From contig CALJFL010000048.1 of assembly GCA_938074135.1 (NCBI GenBank), positions 62,001-126,000 of the forward strand: 64,000 nucleotides of DNA, in the 5' to 3' direction. Positions within the stretch are counted from its first letter, which is position 1. Every line of letters starts with the position of its first letter. Made by a program: the position numbers and the translations under genes. A model generated the notes under the pieces. That model was not told the DNA's origin, did not search any database, and worked only from the letters and a program-made list of their open reading frames with translations. Origin of the DNA: an uncultured Halieaceae bacterium. GTDB taxonomy: Bacteria; Pseudomonadota; Gammaproteobacteria; Pseudomonadales; Halieaceae. Shown in pieces: positions 35,038 through 45,652 of the stretch.

Positions 35038-37806
35038 TTACAGCTGTTGTATACGCTGCTCCTGCTCCTGTAACTTGGCTAACGCCTGTTTCTGGGCGTC
35101 AAGCTTTTCACGTTCTTTGGCGACGACCTCAGCGGGTGCCCGATCTACAAACGACGCGTTGGACAACTTGCCCTTAATGCGAGCGAGGTCCTGGTTGAGT
35201 TTGTCGATCTCCTTGGCCAGCCTCGACAGTTCTGCCTCCTGGTCTATCAGGCCCGCCATGGGCACTAGAATCTCCAGGTTGCCGACCAGCGCGGTCGCCG
35301 CAACGGGCGCTTCATCACCCTCTGATAGCCAGGTAATGTCTGCGAGCTTGGCCAGCTTCACCAGGAACGGCGCATTTTGTTCCAATCTGGATTTATCTGT
35401 CTCATCGCCGTTCTTCAGGAGTAACGACAGCGCCTTGCCGGGCGGGATATTCATTTCGCCACGGATGTTGCGCACGCCGACAATAACGCCTTTGAGCCAT
35501 TCTATATCTGCGTTTGCAGCCTTGTCTATCGCCTTGTCATCGGTCACAGGGTAGGGCTGCAACATGATGGTTGGCCCAGAGACACCAGCCAACGGGGCCA
35601 CGGTTTGCCAGATTTCCTCGGTGATGAAAGGCATGAAGGGATGCAGTAAACGCAGCCAGGTCTCCAGCACCCGGATGAGGGTTCGGCGGGTACCGCGCTT
35701 GGCTTCCGCGCTGGCTTGTTCGTCCCAGAGCACGGGCTTGGACAACTCCAGATACCAATCGCAGTACTCGTTCCAGATAAATTCGTAAAGTGCCTGCGAG
35801 GCGTGGTCAAAACGATAGTGTTCAATGGCGCGGGTGACTGCCAGCTCTGTCTCCTGCAGGCGACTGAGAATCCAGCGATCTGCGAGACTGAGTTCCACCG
35901 CCAGGTCACCCTGTTGGCCACAATCCTCCCCCTCGCAGTTCATCAGCACGTAGCGGGCAGCATTCCAGATCTTGTTACAGAAGTTGCGGAAACCCTCGAT
36001 GCGACCAATATCAAATTTGATATCCCGGCCGGTGGAGGCCAGTGAATAATAGGTAAAGCGCAGGGCGTCGGTGCCATAGGGGTCTATGCCCTCCGGGAAT
36101 TGCTTGCGGGTCGCTTTTTCGATGCGTTTGGCCAGCTTTGGCTGCATCATTCCGGCGGTACGCTTGGCGATCAATGGTTCCAGTTCGATGCCATCGATGA
36201 GGTCGATTGGATCGATCACATTACCCTTGGACTTGGACATCTTCTGGCCTTCCACGTCGCGGACGAGGCCGTGCACGTAGACGGTGTGAAAGGGAACTTC
36301 CTGGCGGAAGTGCAGGGTCATCATGATCATCCTGGCGACCCAGAAAAATATAATATCGAAGCCGGTAACCAGCACGCTGCTGGGGTGAAACAGCGCCAGT
36401 TCCTGGGTTTCCTCGGGCCAGCCCAGTGTCGAGAATGTCCACAGGGCAGACGAAAACCAGGTGTCCAGGACATCTTCGTCCTGGCTCAATTCCAGCTGCT
36501 CACCCAGTCCGTACTCGGACCTTACCGCTGCCTCATCTGCACCGACGTAGACATTACCGTCGGCATCGTACCAGGCCGGTATTCGATGGCCCCACCACAG
36601 CTGGCGACTGATGCACCAGTCCTGTATGTCCCGCATCCAGGCAAAGTAGGTGTTCTCCCACTGTTTTGGTACAAAGTTGATCGCCCCTGATTCGACGGCC
36701 TCAATCGCGGGCTTGGCCAGCGTTTTAGCGTCGACATACCACTGTGGCGTCAAATAGGGCTCTATGACAACGCCAGAACGATCACCACGGGGCACTTTCA
36801 GGGTGTGGTCTTCGATCTTGTCGAGCAGGCCCAGGGCGTCCAGGTCGGCGACGACGCGCGCGCGGGCTTCGAAGCGATCCAGTCCCCGGTAGGCCTCGGG
36901 GGCATTGTCATTGATAGCGCCATTGTGATTGAGAATGTTGATCAGCGGCAGTTCATGCCGTTGGCCCATCTCGTAATCATTAAAATCGTGGGCCGGGGTG
37001 ATTTTCACGCAGCCGGTACCGAACTCGCGATCCACGTAATCGTCGGCAATGATCGGTATCTGCCGGCCGGTCAGTGGCAGGTCGATGGTCTGGCCGATCA
37101 GGGCTGCGTAGCGTTCGTCCTCGGGATGAACGGCTACCGCAGTGTCACCCAGCATGGTCTCCGGCCGGGTGGTCGCTACGGTCAGATGGCCCTCGCCATT
37201 GCTGAGCGGGTACCGAAAGTGCCACAGGTGACCTTTTTCTTCCTCGGACACGACCTCCAGGTCAGAAATGGCAGTATGCAGAGCAGGGTCCCAGTTCACC
37301 AGGCGCTGGCCCCGGTAGAGCAGCCCTTCGCGATAGAGTTTGATGAATACTTCCTGCACGGCCGCGCTCAGGCCCGGATCCATAGTAAAGCGCTCTCGAG
37401 ACCAATCCATGGAGGAACCCAGGCGCCGCAGCTGACGGGTTATGGTGTCGCCGGACTCCTCTTTCCACTCCCAGACTTTGTCGATAAATTTTTCCCGGCC
37501 CAACGCGTGGCGGTCAGTGCCCTGGGCTTCCAGTTGGCGTTCGACAACCATCTGGGTGGCGATGCCGGCGTGGTCGGTACCCACTTGCCACAGCGTGTTG
37601 TAGCCGGCCATGCGGTGGTAGCGGATCAGGGCGTCCATGATCGCTTCCTGGAAGCCGTGTCCCATATGCAGGCTGCCCGTCACATTGGGCGGTGGAATCA
37701 TGATGCTGTAGGCTTGCTCGCCGCCCTGGGGAGCAAAATAGCCGTTGCGCTCCCACTCTTCGTACCAGCGGGTTTCGATGTCGGCGGGTTGGAATGTCTT
37801 TTCCAT
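35038..37806 (-). CDS. valS: Valine--tRNA ligase
   Basis: At 922 residues this is full length. The class I HIGH motif appears as HMGH in [15 protein letters not shown], the second signature is KMSKS in [14 protein letters not shown], the editing domain lies between them, and the C-terminus is a coiled coil ([20 protein letters not shown]). It charges tRNA-Val in the cytoplasm. It is followed by csp and preceded by holC on the same strand. Confidence 0.98.
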   Translation of the reverse strand: MEKTFQPADIETRWYEEWERNGYFAPQGGEQAYSIMIPPPNVTGSLHMGHGFQEAIMDALIRYHRMAGYNTLWQVGTDHAGIATQMVVERQLEAQGTDRHALGREKFIDKVWEWKEESGDTITRQLRRLGSSMDWSRERFTMDPGLSAAVQEVFIKLYREGLLYRGQRLVNWDPALHTAISDLEVVSEEEKGHLWHFRYPLSNGEGHLTVATTRPETMLGDTAVAVHPEDERYAALIGQTIDLPLTGRQIPIIADDYVDREFGTGCVKITPAHDFNDYEMGQRHELPLINILNHNGAINDNAPEAYRGLDRFEARARVVADLDALGLLDKIEDHTLKVPRGDRSGVVIEPYLTPQWYVDAKTLAKPAIEAVESGAINFVPKQWENTYFAWMRDIQDWCISRQLWWGHRIPAWYDADGNVYVGADEAAVRSEYGLGEQLELSQDEDVLDTWFSSALWTFSTLGWPEETQELALFHPSSVLVTGFDIIFFWVARMIMMTLHFRQEVPFHTVYVHGLVRDVEGQKMSKSKGNVIDPIDLIDGIELEPLIAKRTAGMMQPKLAKRIEKATRKQFPEGIDPYGTDALRFTYYSLASTGRDIKFDIGRIEGFRNFCNKIWNAARYVLMNCEGEDCGQQGDLAVELSLADRWILSRLQETELAVTRAIEHYRFDHASQALYEFIWNEYCDWYLELSKPVLWDEQASAEAKRGTRRTLIRVLETWLRLLHPFMPFITEEIWQTVAPLAGVSGPTIMLQPYPVTDDKAIDKAANADIEWLKGVIVGVRNIRGEMNIPPGKALSLLLKNGDETDKSRLEQNAPFLVKLAKLADITWLSEGDEAPVAATALVGNLEILVPMAGLIDQEAELSRLAKEIDKLNQDLARIKGKLSNASFVDRAPAEVVAKEREKLDAQKQALAKLQEQEQRIQQL

Positions 37807-37865
37807 GGCTGTCGGCTTGCGGGTTCTGGCCCGATCCTGCGCTTAAAGGGGCGCGATTATACGCC

Positions 37866-38285
37866 TCAAAGGTCGTGCTTTTCCAATTGGTAACCACGGG
37901 CCTGGTAGAAGCGCCAGGATTGACGCAGTATCGCCAGGCTTTGCTCATCCTGCGTTACCACCTCGGCGACCCGATTAAAGCGGCCGAAAAATTCCGGGAC
38001 CGCCAGTTGCAGGTTAACCAGAAGGTCATTATGGTCGCCCGGTTCCTGCCCCCAGCCAATGGCGATCTGTTGCGAGTCCTCTTCTCCAGCGATGCCGTGG
38101 GGCAGAAAACTGGCTGGCCGATAACTCCACAGCAGCTCGTCGAGTTGTCTGCCCTGGGCCTCGTCGACGGCATTGATAAAGACCCGGTGACCCTGCTGAA
38201 CCGCTTTATCAACCAGCCTCGCAGCCACATGCAGACGCTGCCCGGGCTCGGCGCTCTGCACCACGTAGAAACCTACCCGGGTCAT
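37866..38285 (-). CDS. holC: DNA polymerase III chi subunit
   Basis: The 139-residue protein matches HolC in length and pattern (MTRVGFYVV, RLVDKAVQQGHRVFI, LDELLWSYRPASFLPHG). Chi links the clamp-loader complex to SSB. The gene order pepA-holC-valS is conserved in gammaproteobacteria. It starts 4 bp after the pepA stop, so translation is probably coupled. Confidence 0.95.
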   Translation of the reverse strand: MTRVGFYVVQSAEPGQRLHVAARLVDKAVQQGHRVFINAVDEAQGRQLDELLWSYRPASFLPHGIAGEEDSQQIAIGWGQEPGDHNDLLVNLQLAVPEFFGRFNRVAEVVTQDEQSLAILRQSWRFYQARGYQLEKHDL

Positions 38286-38289
38286 GCGG

Positions 38290-39783
38290 CTACTTGCCTA
38301 CCCGGTCTCGCAGGTACTGCGTTAGTAATGCCACTGGTCTGCCGGTAGCACCTTTGGGGGTGCTGTCCCAGGCCGAGCCGGCAATATCAAGGTGCGCCCA
38401 ATCGTATTTTTCGGCGAACCGGGACAGGAAGCACGCAGCGGTGATGCTGCCACCGCCGGGGCCGCCAATGTTGGCCACATCGGCGAAGTTGCTGTTCAGC
38501 TGTTTCTGGTAGTCGTCCCACAGTGGCATGCGCCAGGCCCGATCATGGCTGCTTACGCCGGCGGACAATAGCTGGTCGGCGAGCTCGTCCTTGTTGGCAT
38601 AGAGTGCCGAAGCATGGGCGCCCAACGCCACCACACAGGCTCCGGTTAAGGTGGCGATATCGATAACAGCACGGGGCTTGTAACGCTCCGCATAGGTGAG
38701 AGCATCGCATAGCACAAGGCGTCCCTCGGCATCGGTATTGAGCACCTCTATGGTTTTGCCGGACATACTGGTGACCACATCACCCGGTTTGGTCGCGCCG
38801 CCACTGGGCATATTCTCGGCGGCAGCGACAATGGCCACGACGTTGAGTCCCAGCCCCAGATCGGCGACCGCCTGCATGGTGCCAAAGACACTGGCAGCGC
38901 CACCCATATCGAATTTCATTTCATCCATTTTCGCGCCGGGCTTCAGCGAGATGCCACCGGTATCGAAGGTGATTCCCTTGCCAACTAACACATAGGGCTG
39001 GTCGGCAGCTTTGCCGCCTTTGTACTCCATGATGATCAGGCGCGCTGGTTCGTCACTACCGGCAGATACCGAGAGCAGGGAACCCATGCCCAGGTCGCGC
39101 ATTTTTTTCTCGTCGAGAATACGAGTGGTCAGTTTGGCCTGGCCTTTGGCCAACTTGCGGGCCTCACCGGCAAGGTAGTTGGGGGTGCAGATGTTGCCCG
39201 GCAGGTTAGCCAGATTGCGCGCCGTATTGACCCCTTGGCCGGTGTGCCTGCCTGCAGCCAGCGCGGCTGAGGCTGCACGGGTGCTGATTTTCTTCCCTGG
39301 ATCGACAACAACGCGGCGCAGCTTGCTGGCCGCAGCGGGTTTGGACAGTGTCCTCGTATAACGATAGCTGGCCGCGACAATTTGGCGGGCAAGTTGATCG
39401 AGCAACCAGGCGCTGTCGGTGTTCCTGGCGCGGAAGCTTCCCAGATGGATTGTGGCATCCTTTGCCTGGCTCTTGGTCAGTGCCTTGGCGGCATTGAGGC
39501 AGAACTGCAGGGCTATGGCCCTGTCGGCTTTCTTGCTTTCGCCACAGCCTACCAATAGCAGCCGTTTCGCCTTGCCGCTGGCAGGCAGAAGCAGGGTCTC
39601 GCCCTTGGCCCCGGAGAAGTCTCCAAGCTCCAGCGTCCGTCGAATAATACCGTCACCGGCGCGGTCCAGCTGCTGAGCAGCGCCAGACAGTTTGGCGGTA
39701 GCAAATACCGGCAACACAGCACACTGTGTTGCGGTTGCTGTGGGATCGTCGATACTGCGGGCGGTGAAAGTGATTTTGCTCAT
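38290..39783 (-). CDS. pepA: Leucyl aminopeptidase (M17)
   Basis: The 497-residue protein carries the M17 signature NTDAEGRLVL and the metal/substrate segment GKGITFDTGGISLKPG. It removes N-terminal residues from peptides using two metal ions; E. coli PepA also binds DNA. It heads the pepA-holC-valS unit and is divergent from lptF, an arrangement common in related genomes. Confidence 0.97.
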   Translation of the reverse strand: MSKITFTARSIDDPTATATQCAVLPVFATAKLSGAAQQLDRAGDGIIRRTLELGDFSGAKGETLLLPASGKAKRLLLVGCGESKKADRAIALQFCLNAAKALTKSQAKDATIHLGSFRARNTDSAWLLDQLARQIVAASYRYTRTLSKPAAASKLRRVVVDPGKKISTRAASAALAAGRHTGQGVNTARNLANLPGNICTPNYLAGEARKLAKGQAKLTTRILDEKKMRDLGMGSLLSVSAGSDEPARLIIMEYKGGKAADQPYVLVGKGITFDTGGISLKPGAKMDEMKFDMGGAASVFGTMQAVADLGLGLNVVAIVAAAENMPSGGATKPGDVVTSMSGKTIEVLNTDAEGRLVLCDALTYAERYKPRAVIDIATLTGACVVALGAHASALYANKDELADQLLSAGVSSHDRAWRMPLWDDYQKQLNSNFADVANIGGPGGGSITAACFLSRFAEKYDWAHLDIAGSAWDSTPKGATGRPVALLTQYLRDRVGK

Positions 39784-39881
39784 GGGAATTCCTTCGCTGT
39801 CATATAGCGGCGTAGTGTATGATGTCGAGCGTACGAACTAAACCACGAAGTGATGAAAAACGCCCCCTGACCTGGCTCTGT

Positions 39882-40997
39882 ATGAAGATTCTTCGCTATC
39901 TCAACCGGGAAATATTAACGCACATGGTGGCTGTGAGTTTCGTGCTGTTGGTTATTATCATCAGCGGGCGATTCGTGAAATACCTCGCGGAGGCTGCTGT
40001 CGGCGATATTGCCGCCGGAATCCTGCTACCGGTCATGCTCTATCGGCTGCCGGGCTTTCTTGAGCTTATCATTCCCCTTGGCCTGTTTATTGGCATCCTG
40101 ATGTCGTACGGGCGTCTCTACGTGGAAAGTGAGATGGTGATTCTGTCGGCCTGCGGCGTCAGCCCGCAACGCCTGGCCCTGTACACGCTGGTTCCCGCGA
40201 GTGTCGTGGTCATCATAGTGGCGCTACTGAGCCTGCTGATTACCCCGCTGGGTGCGCAAAGGTCGGCGGCACTGTTGGATGATCCTGGTTCCCAACAGGG
40301 GCTGCAGTCACTGGTGGCTGGTCGCTTCCAGACCCGGCGCGGCAGCGATATCGTCAGTTATGCACAGACCATTTCCGCAGAAACCGGGGTCATGAGTTCA
40401 GTGTTCCTGACCCAGCGAGCGAGTGACAAAGACGTCGATCCGAGGATGGTGATCACTGTCGCCCAGGAGGGCGAGATGCGTATTGATCCCGATACGGGCG
40501 CCCGTTACATGGAGCTGCGCAAGGGCTATCGCTATACAGGTATGCCCGGCCGCCTCGACTACGAAGTGGTCAGCTTCGATCGATTCGGGGAACTGATACC
40601 GGAGCCCGAGGGCGGAATCAGAACCGCGTCGCCGGTCGACGGCAGGACAACACTGGCATTGTTGCGCTCGTCGAAGCAGGAGGACATTGCCGCACTCAAA
40701 TGGCGGCTGTCGCTGCCGTTTATGGTGCCCATAGTGGCCATTATTGCCATGTGCCTGAGTCGAACGGATCACCGCCGCGGTCGCTATATAAAAATGGCAC
40801 CGGCATTCCTGATCTATCTCTCTTACCTGATGTTACTGGCCAACGCCCGCACCGCTGTTGAGGATGGAGCAGGTAATGTGCTGCTCAGCTTCTGGGCCGT
40901 GCACAGCGCATTCGCGCTACTCGCCCTGGGTATGTTGTTTGGTGGTCAGCTACAGACGCGCTTCAGGCTGTGGAGGCTGGCCCGTGAACAAACTTGA
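39882..40997 (+). CDS. lptF: LPS export ABC transporter permease LptF
   Basis: The start at 39882 gives the family N-terminus MKILRYLNREI. The 371-residue protein has membrane helices near residues 15-35, 50-75, 100-120 and three at the C-terminus, with a periplasmic jellyroll between. With LptG and LptB it extracts lipopolysaccharide from the inner membrane. The gene overlaps lptG by 14 bp. A TATGAT at 39818 may be its -10 box. Confidence 0.96.
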   Translation: MKILRYLNREILTHMVAVSFVLLVIIISGRFVKYLAEAAVGDIAAGILLPVMLYRLPGFLELIIPLGLFIGILMSYGRLYVESEMVILSACGVSPQRLALYTLVPASVVVIIVALLSLLITPLGAQRSAALLDDPGSQQGLQSLVAGRFQTRRGSDIVSYAQTISAETGVMSSVFLTQRASDKDVDPRMVITVAQEGEMRIDPDTGARYMELRKGYRYTGMPGRLDYEVVSFDRFGELIPEPEGGIRTASPVDGRTTLALLRSSKQEDIAALKWRLSLPFMVPIVAIIAMCLSRTDHRRGRYIKMAPAFLIYLSYLMLLANARTAVEDGAGNVLLSFWAVHSAFALLALGMLFGGQLQTRFRLWRLAREQT

Positions 40998-42045
40998 CCG
41001 CTATGTTGGTAAAACAGTGCTGGCGGCCATACTGCTGGTGCTGGCCATTATTGTCGGGCTAGATGCCGTGGCCGCGTTCATCGACGAGGCGGACAACATC
41101 GATGAAACCTATACTTTCGGCCAGGTCACCATTTATGTGTTGCTGACGCTGCCGGGACGCTTTTACGAGTTTATTCCTTTTGCCGCGCTGATAGGCTGCC
41201 TGATCGGACTCGGTCAGTTGGCCAGCTCAAGTGAATTGGTGGTTATGCGTGGCGCCGGTGTGTCCACCGGCCGATTGGTGTGGATTGTTATGAAGCCGGC
41301 GCTGCTGGTGGCGGTGGCGGGATTCCTGGTCGGAGAATACGTCGCGCCAAATACGGAACAAATGGCTCAGAGCCATCGCGCCATTGCCCAGAATCCCGGT
41401 GAGGGTGTCGCCGGTAAGTACGGCATCTGGAATCGCGAGGGGAACAGCTTCCTGCACTTCAATGCGCTGGAGGCCAATGGGGTGGTGTACGGCGTCACCT
41501 TGTTACAGTTTGATAACCGCTACCGGTTGCAGTCTGCTCTGCGTGCGCAGCGGGCCACGTTTCAGCGCGATCACTGGCTGATGGAGCAAGTGGTCAAAAC
41601 CGATTTCACCAGCTGGGAGACTACCCGCACACGGCATACCACGCTGCGCTGGGATACGGGTGTCACCCCGGAGTTGTTGACGATGGAGGTGGTTGCACCG
41701 GACCAACTACCGCTGGCGGATTTGTACCGCTACAGCCGTTACCTGATGCAGCAGGGGCTTGATGCAGATGACTTTGAACTGGCCATGTGGCGAAAAATCT
41801 TGCAGCCGCTGGCGATCGCCGGTCTGGTGCTGGTGGCGATTTCGTTCATCTTCGGTCCACTGCGCGATGGCACCATGGGTTTCCGAATTTTCGCCGGGGT
41901 TATTGTAGGTATCGTGTTTCGTACCAGCCAGGACCTGCTGGGTCCGGCCAGTTTGGTGTTCGGCTTTTCTCCGCTGTACGCGGCGCTTATCCCGATCGCA
42001 GTCTGTATGCTTTTTGGTATTGGACTGCTGCAAAAAGCCCGCTAG
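40984..42045 (+). CDS. lptG: LPS export ABC transporter permease LptG
   Basis: It starts with GTG at 40984 inside the lptF reading frame, giving the N-terminus MNKLDRYVGKTVLAAILLV. The 353-residue protein has the same six-helix plus jellyroll plan as LptF, and shows the conserved motif FRTSQDL near the end. It pairs with LptF in the LptB2FG complex. Its 3' end overlaps the convergent RDD gene by 4 bp. Confidence 0.96.
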   Translation: MNKLDRYVGKTVLAAILLVLAIIVGLDAVAAFIDEADNIDETYTFGQVTIYVLLTLPGRFYEFIPFAALIGCLIGLGQLASSSELVVMRGAGVSTGRLVWIVMKPALLVAVAGFLVGEYVAPNTEQMAQSHRAIAQNPGEGVAGKYGIWNREGNSFLHFNALEANGVVYGVTLLQFDNRYRLQSALRAQRATFQRDHWLMEQVVKTDFTSWETTRTRHTTLRWDTGVTPELLTMEVVAPDQLPLADLYRYSRYLMQQGLDADDFELAMWRKILQPLAIAGLVLVAISFIFGPLRDGTMGFRIFAGVIVGIVFRTSQDLLGPASLVFGFSPLYAALIPIAVCMLFGIGLLQKAR

Positions 42046-42548
42046 TCTGCGCTTGTTTTAGCGCCAGCCTTATCCGCTTTTCGTTTAGGTAACAGCAGTA
42101 GTTGAGTGCCCGACAAGCGGTCGTGCCAGCTGCGGCCTTCGCCATCGAACAGGCACCACAAGTAGCCCAGTCCCAGGCATAGCGCAGAGAGTAGTGCGGC
42201 GAGGCAACGCACCACACAATCGCGCAGGGTCACATCGTCGCCATCCTTCCTGACGAGTTTGATTCGCCATGCCTGCATGCCCAGGGTCTGGCCGCTTTTC
42301 AGCCAGAAAATACTGAAGAAAGTAATGACAGTCAGCACTGCAATGCACTGCACTGCCAGCCGCGGTAGTGCAATGTCTGCGGCGCTGCCGCCAGTGCCGG
42401 ACATGAGAGCGCCCTGTAGTCCCAGCGCAATTGCCACGCTGAACATGATGAGCGGCAGAACCAGCAAGGTGTCATACAGTATGGCCATCAATCTGCGCAG
42501 CAGAAACGGCGGCGGGAGCTTGGCCTCGGCGGTGGTGTCTTTGGTCAT
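42042..42548 (-). CDS. RDD-family membrane protein
   Basis: The start at 42548 (MTKDTTAE) is preferred; the longer frame to 42626 is not protein-like. The 168 residues have hydrophobic segments and the RDD pattern (RRLMAILYDTLLVLPL at the start, SGQTLGMQAWRIKLVRKDG, WHDRLSGTQL). RDD proteins are membrane proteins of mostly unknown, possibly transport, function. Confidence 0.88.
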   Translation of the reverse strand: MTKDTTAEAKLPPPFLLRRLMAILYDTLLVLPLIMFSVAIALGLQGALMSGTGGSAADIALPRLAVQCIAVLTVITFFSIFWLKSGQTLGMQAWRIKLVRKDGDDVTLRDCVVRCLAALLSALCLGLGYLWCLFDGEGRSWHDRLSGTQLLLLPKRKADKAGAKTSAD

Positions 42549-42660
42549 GGCGGGCAGTCTAGCATTACCGGTCGACGATGAGCCAAGCATTCGCCGGCAG
42601 CCGATTGAGCACGTCGACGCCGGCATGCTACATTGCCTGACCCTGTAGGCGAGCGCCCCT

Positions 42661-43353
42661 ATGAAAGTACTACTGGTAGAAGACGATGCCAGCGTTGGTC
42701 AGTTTGTCGTCGACGAATTGACCGCCGTTGGTCATCAGTGTGTGCATCGCACGGATGGTGAACAGGGCCTGCAGGAAGCGCGTAGCGCTGACTATGATGT
42801 GCTTATTGTCGATCGCATGCTGCCCAAGGTAGACGGTCTTACGCTCATAAAAACCCTGCGCAATACGGGTAATCAGACGCCAGTCCTTATACTCAGCGCC
42901 CTCGGAGAGGTTGATGACCGGGTCAAGGGCCTGCACAGCGGCGCTGATGACTACCTGGTCAAGCCGTTCTCCATGGCAGAGCTGGAGGCGAGGTTACAGG
43001 TGCTGCAGCGGCGCGCGGCACTGCCGTCCAGCGAGGCACCTACATCACTGGAGGTCGAGGATCTGCGCATGGATCTGCTGACCCAGACGGTGCGGCGACA
43101 GGGCGTGGAGGTGGCATTGCAGCCTCGCGAATACAAGCTGCTGGAGTACCTGATGCGTCACCCGGGTCAGGTTGTGACCCGGGCGATGTTGCTCGAGCAT
43201 GTCTGGGGCTACCATTTTGACCCGCAGACCAACGTCATCGACGTCCATGTTTCGCGCTTGCGTCAAAAGATCGATAAGGATTTCGAGAGTCCACTATTGA
43301 CCACGGTACGCGGTGCCGGCTATCGCCTTGGTAGTGAGGCCCCGGCCCGCTAG
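42661..43353 (+). CDS. OmpR/PhoB-family response regulator
   Basis: The 230-residue protein has a receiver domain with acidic pocket EDD near residue 8, phospho-acceptor Asp in VLIVDRMLPK, and Lys in LVKPFSMAELEAR. A C-terminal winged helix follows (PREYKLLEYLMRHPGQVVTR, VHVSRLRQKID). It resembles the CzcR/QseB branch. It is followed after 21 bp by its kinase. Confidence 0.94.
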   Translation: MKVLLVEDDASVGQFVVDELTAVGHQCVHRTDGEQGLQEARSADYDVLIVDRMLPKVDGLTLIKTLRNTGNQTPVLILSALGEVDDRVKGLHSGADDYLVKPFSMAELEARLQVLQRRAALPSSEAPTSLEVEDLRMDLLTQTVRRQGVEVALQPREYKLLEYLMRHPGQVVTRAMLLEHVWGYHFDPQTNVIDVHVSRLRQKIDKDFESPLLTTVRGAGYRLGSEAPAR

Positions 43354-43374
43354 TTAGCGCAGCGTAGCAATCCT

Positions 43375-44760
43375 ATGAAAATACGTGACGTCCTCACCAG
43401 CCTGACCTTCCGCTACATTGCCCGCTATGTCACCGCCTTGAGTTTCACGGTGTTTGTCCTTCTGGGCGCACTTTACGGCTACTTCAGTTACACCTATTTC
43501 AGTGATCTGAGTGAATCAATCCTCGAGGAACTCGAGACCTTACAGCTCATTCATCGCGGCCAGTCTTTACCTGGCGTGCGCCAGTACATTGACGATCAAC
43601 TGGCCACGCCGGCGGTGGGACGTTTTTCCTACCTCGTTGCAGACAGGGAATCCAACAAACTGGCCGGTGACCTGCCTCTGGCACCGAACTACCAGGAATT
43701 TACCGGCGGCTGGTTGGGCTTCGAGCTAGCCTTGTCCAACTGGGGTGAAACGGTCGACGTGGACTTCCTGGCCAGGAGCGCTGAACTGGGCGATGGTCAG
43801 TGGGCGCTTGTGGCGCGCAGCTATGCCGATACCGCGCAGCAGGTTGCTGTTGTTTTCCAAACGTTGTTCAGGGCAATGCTGGCAACAGTCTTGCTGGGTA
43901 TTATCGGCGGCTTTCTCAGTGCGGCCGCGAGTCTTGATCGGGTCGAATTGCTCAATCTTGAGCTCGATCGGATCGTGCGCTCGAATCCGGCAGCGCGCCT
44001 GGACGTTACCGATCGTAAAGGTTACGTACGTCAATTGGCCATAGGCATGAATAACATCCTGGCTCAGATGGAGTCTTTGATGCAGGGCGTACGGATGGTG
44101 TCGGACAATATTGCCCATGATTTGCGCACACCGCTGACCAGAATGCGTAACAATCTCAGCCAACTTGGACACAAACTCGATGCCGACAATCGCCGCGAAG
44201 TAGACGTCATTATTGAGGAGTGTGACGAACTGCTCGCTTCGTTCAATGCACTGTTGAGAATATCAGCCCTGGAAGCCGGGGCGGTGCACTCGGGAGAGTC
44301 TGATATTGACCTGGTGGTCGTACTGCGCGACGTGGCCGAACTGTATGAACCGGTAGCCGCCCAGAAGAACATCCAGATTCAACTCGAGGTGCCCGACGAG
44401 TTTTATTTTTGTGGCGATCGCGACCTGCTGTTCCAGATGGCAGCCAACCTGGTGGATAACGCGGTCAAGTATACTGTGGAAAATTCGACTGTCACGCTTG
44501 CGCTGCAGCCGTTAAACGATGGTAGTTGCAATATTGTGGTAGCCGACGCCGGGCCGGGTATTCCCGTCGCGGATCGGAAGAATGTGTTCCGGCGATTTTA
44601 CCGGCAGGAGTCGAGTCGTGGCCAGCAGCCTGGCCACGGGCTCGGGTTGAGCCTGGTGCAGGCGATCGTCCAGCATCATCGGGGCAGTGTGCAGTTGTCC
44701 AGTAATAATCCCGGTCTGCGGGTGAGAATCACTTTACCAGCCAAGGTTACTCAAGGCTGA
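43375..44760 (+). CDS. Sensor histidine kinase
   Basis: This 461-residue protein has transmembrane helices near residues 20-42 and 163-185, a ~120-residue periplasmic sensor region and a HAMP-like linker. The phospho-acceptor box is NIAHDLRTPLTR, with N box NLVDNAVKYT and G boxes ADAGPGIP and GHGLGLSL. It should phosphorylate the response regulator encoded just upstream. The stimulus is unknown. The 3' end overlaps a convergent gene by 14 bp. Confidence 0.94.
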   Translation: MKIRDVLTSLTFRYIARYVTALSFTVFVLLGALYGYFSYTYFSDLSESILEELETLQLIHRGQSLPGVRQYIDDQLATPAVGRFSYLVADRESNKLAGDLPLAPNYQEFTGGWLGFELALSNWGETVDVDFLARSAELGDGQWALVARSYADTAQQVAVVFQTLFRAMLATVLLGIIGGFLSAAASLDRVELLNLELDRIVRSNPAARLDVTDRKGYVRQLAIGMNNILAQMESLMQGVRMVSDNIAHDLRTPLTRMRNNLSQLGHKLDADNRREVDVIIEECDELLASFNALLRISALEAGAVHSGESDIDLVVVLRDVAELYEPVAAQKNIQIQLEVPDEFYFCGDRDLLFQMAANLVDNAVKYTVENSTVTLALQPLNDGSCNIVVADAGPGIPVADRKNVFRRFYRQESSRGQQPGHGLGLSLVQAIVQHHRGSVQLSSNNPGLRVRITLPAKVTQG

Positions 44761-45529
44761 GGTGATCGGTAGACGGCGGCGCCGGTGTTTCCTTTTTGCG
44801 GTATTCCTCGGGCAACATATCGGCGCCCTCATCTGCAAGCGCAATCGTCGATAGGTCCAGATTCAGTTCGGGTGGTTCATCCGGGGCACAGTCTGAAAAG
44901 TCACTACCCTCGGGTGCAAGTTGGATGGACTCGGTGTCGGGTGGCGGCGGTAGTTCACCACGATCCAGCCTGGGTATCTCCTCACCGACCTCGCCCACAC
45001 TCAGGTGAGAGGTATCAGGTGCAGCCGGCGCTGGCGCAGCCTCGGTGGACAATCTGGCGCCCGTCTCGGCCAGATCCAGCATCGACGTGTCGACCTCCAC
45101 CGCGGTGACAATCGGCTTTTCCTCGGGTCTGAGCACATCGCTGCCAGCGGGTGCGAGGTCAAAACCAGGGTCGGGGATTGTCGGTTCTGTCGAGCCGGAG
45201 GCGACGGCTGCGATACGTTCGGCGGCACTCATTGCTGGCGCCGGTGGCGGCGTTGCGGCAGCGGTTGAAGGCGCCTGCTCCGCAGTCGGTGAGGGGGCGT
45301 CGGCTGTACGAATCAGCGGTTTGGCCCCGGCCTTCTTCATGGCTTCTTGATACTTGAGCGCAGTGGCCTTGTCGCAGTCGCGCTTGATCATCTGTGGTTG
45401 GCCGCTGAACAGTTTGTCCAGGGTGACGTCGTCGGCTTTAAACAGGCGGCCCAGTTGCTGGCGGACACTGGCGATATCATGGCCTTCCAGTACCGTGCCG
45501 GCGTAGTAAATGTTGTAGCGCACTTCCAT
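44747..45529 (-). CDS. Uncharacterised protein: compact N-terminal domain plus degenerate acidic repeats
   Basis: ATG 45529 follows AAAGGGGG; a GTG one codon earlier is possible. Residues 1-72 form a compact domain (MEVRYNIYYAGTVLEG, LFKADDVTLDKLFSG, DKATALKYQEAMKKAGA) resembling one I recall at the N-terminus of various RDD or DUF805 membrane proteins, with L7/L12-like helical spacing. After a Pro/Ala linker come about six degenerate repeats of the form DTSxLxLAxxGxD (residues ~118-260). No membrane segment, no signal peptide. Function unknown. Confidence 0.75.
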   Translation of the reverse strand: MEVRYNIYYAGTVLEGHDIASVRQQLGRLFKADDVTLDKLFSGQPQMIKRDCDKATALKYQEAMKKAGAKPLIRTADAPSPTAEQAPSTAAATPPPAPAMSAAERIAAVASGSTEPTIPDPGFDLAPAGSDVLRPEEKPIVTAVEVDTSMLDLAETGARLSTEAAPAPAAPDTSHLSVGEVGEEIPRLDRGELPPPPDTESIQLAPEGSDFSDCAPDEPPELNLDLSTIALADEGADMLPEEYRKKETPAPPSTDHLSLE

Positions 45530-45652
45530 CACGGCCCCCTTTGCTACCCGTTGGCACAGTATAGGCCCGCTGGGTGATCAGACCAAGCCGCACCTGCAAG
45601 ATTGATCTGGTACCATAAGCGGCTTGTTCCCAATTCGATCCATAATCGTGGT

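Noticed and set aside
36805..37893. 362-codon plus-strand open frame
   Set aside because: It is the antisense of valS, which has complete HIGH and KMSKS motifs.
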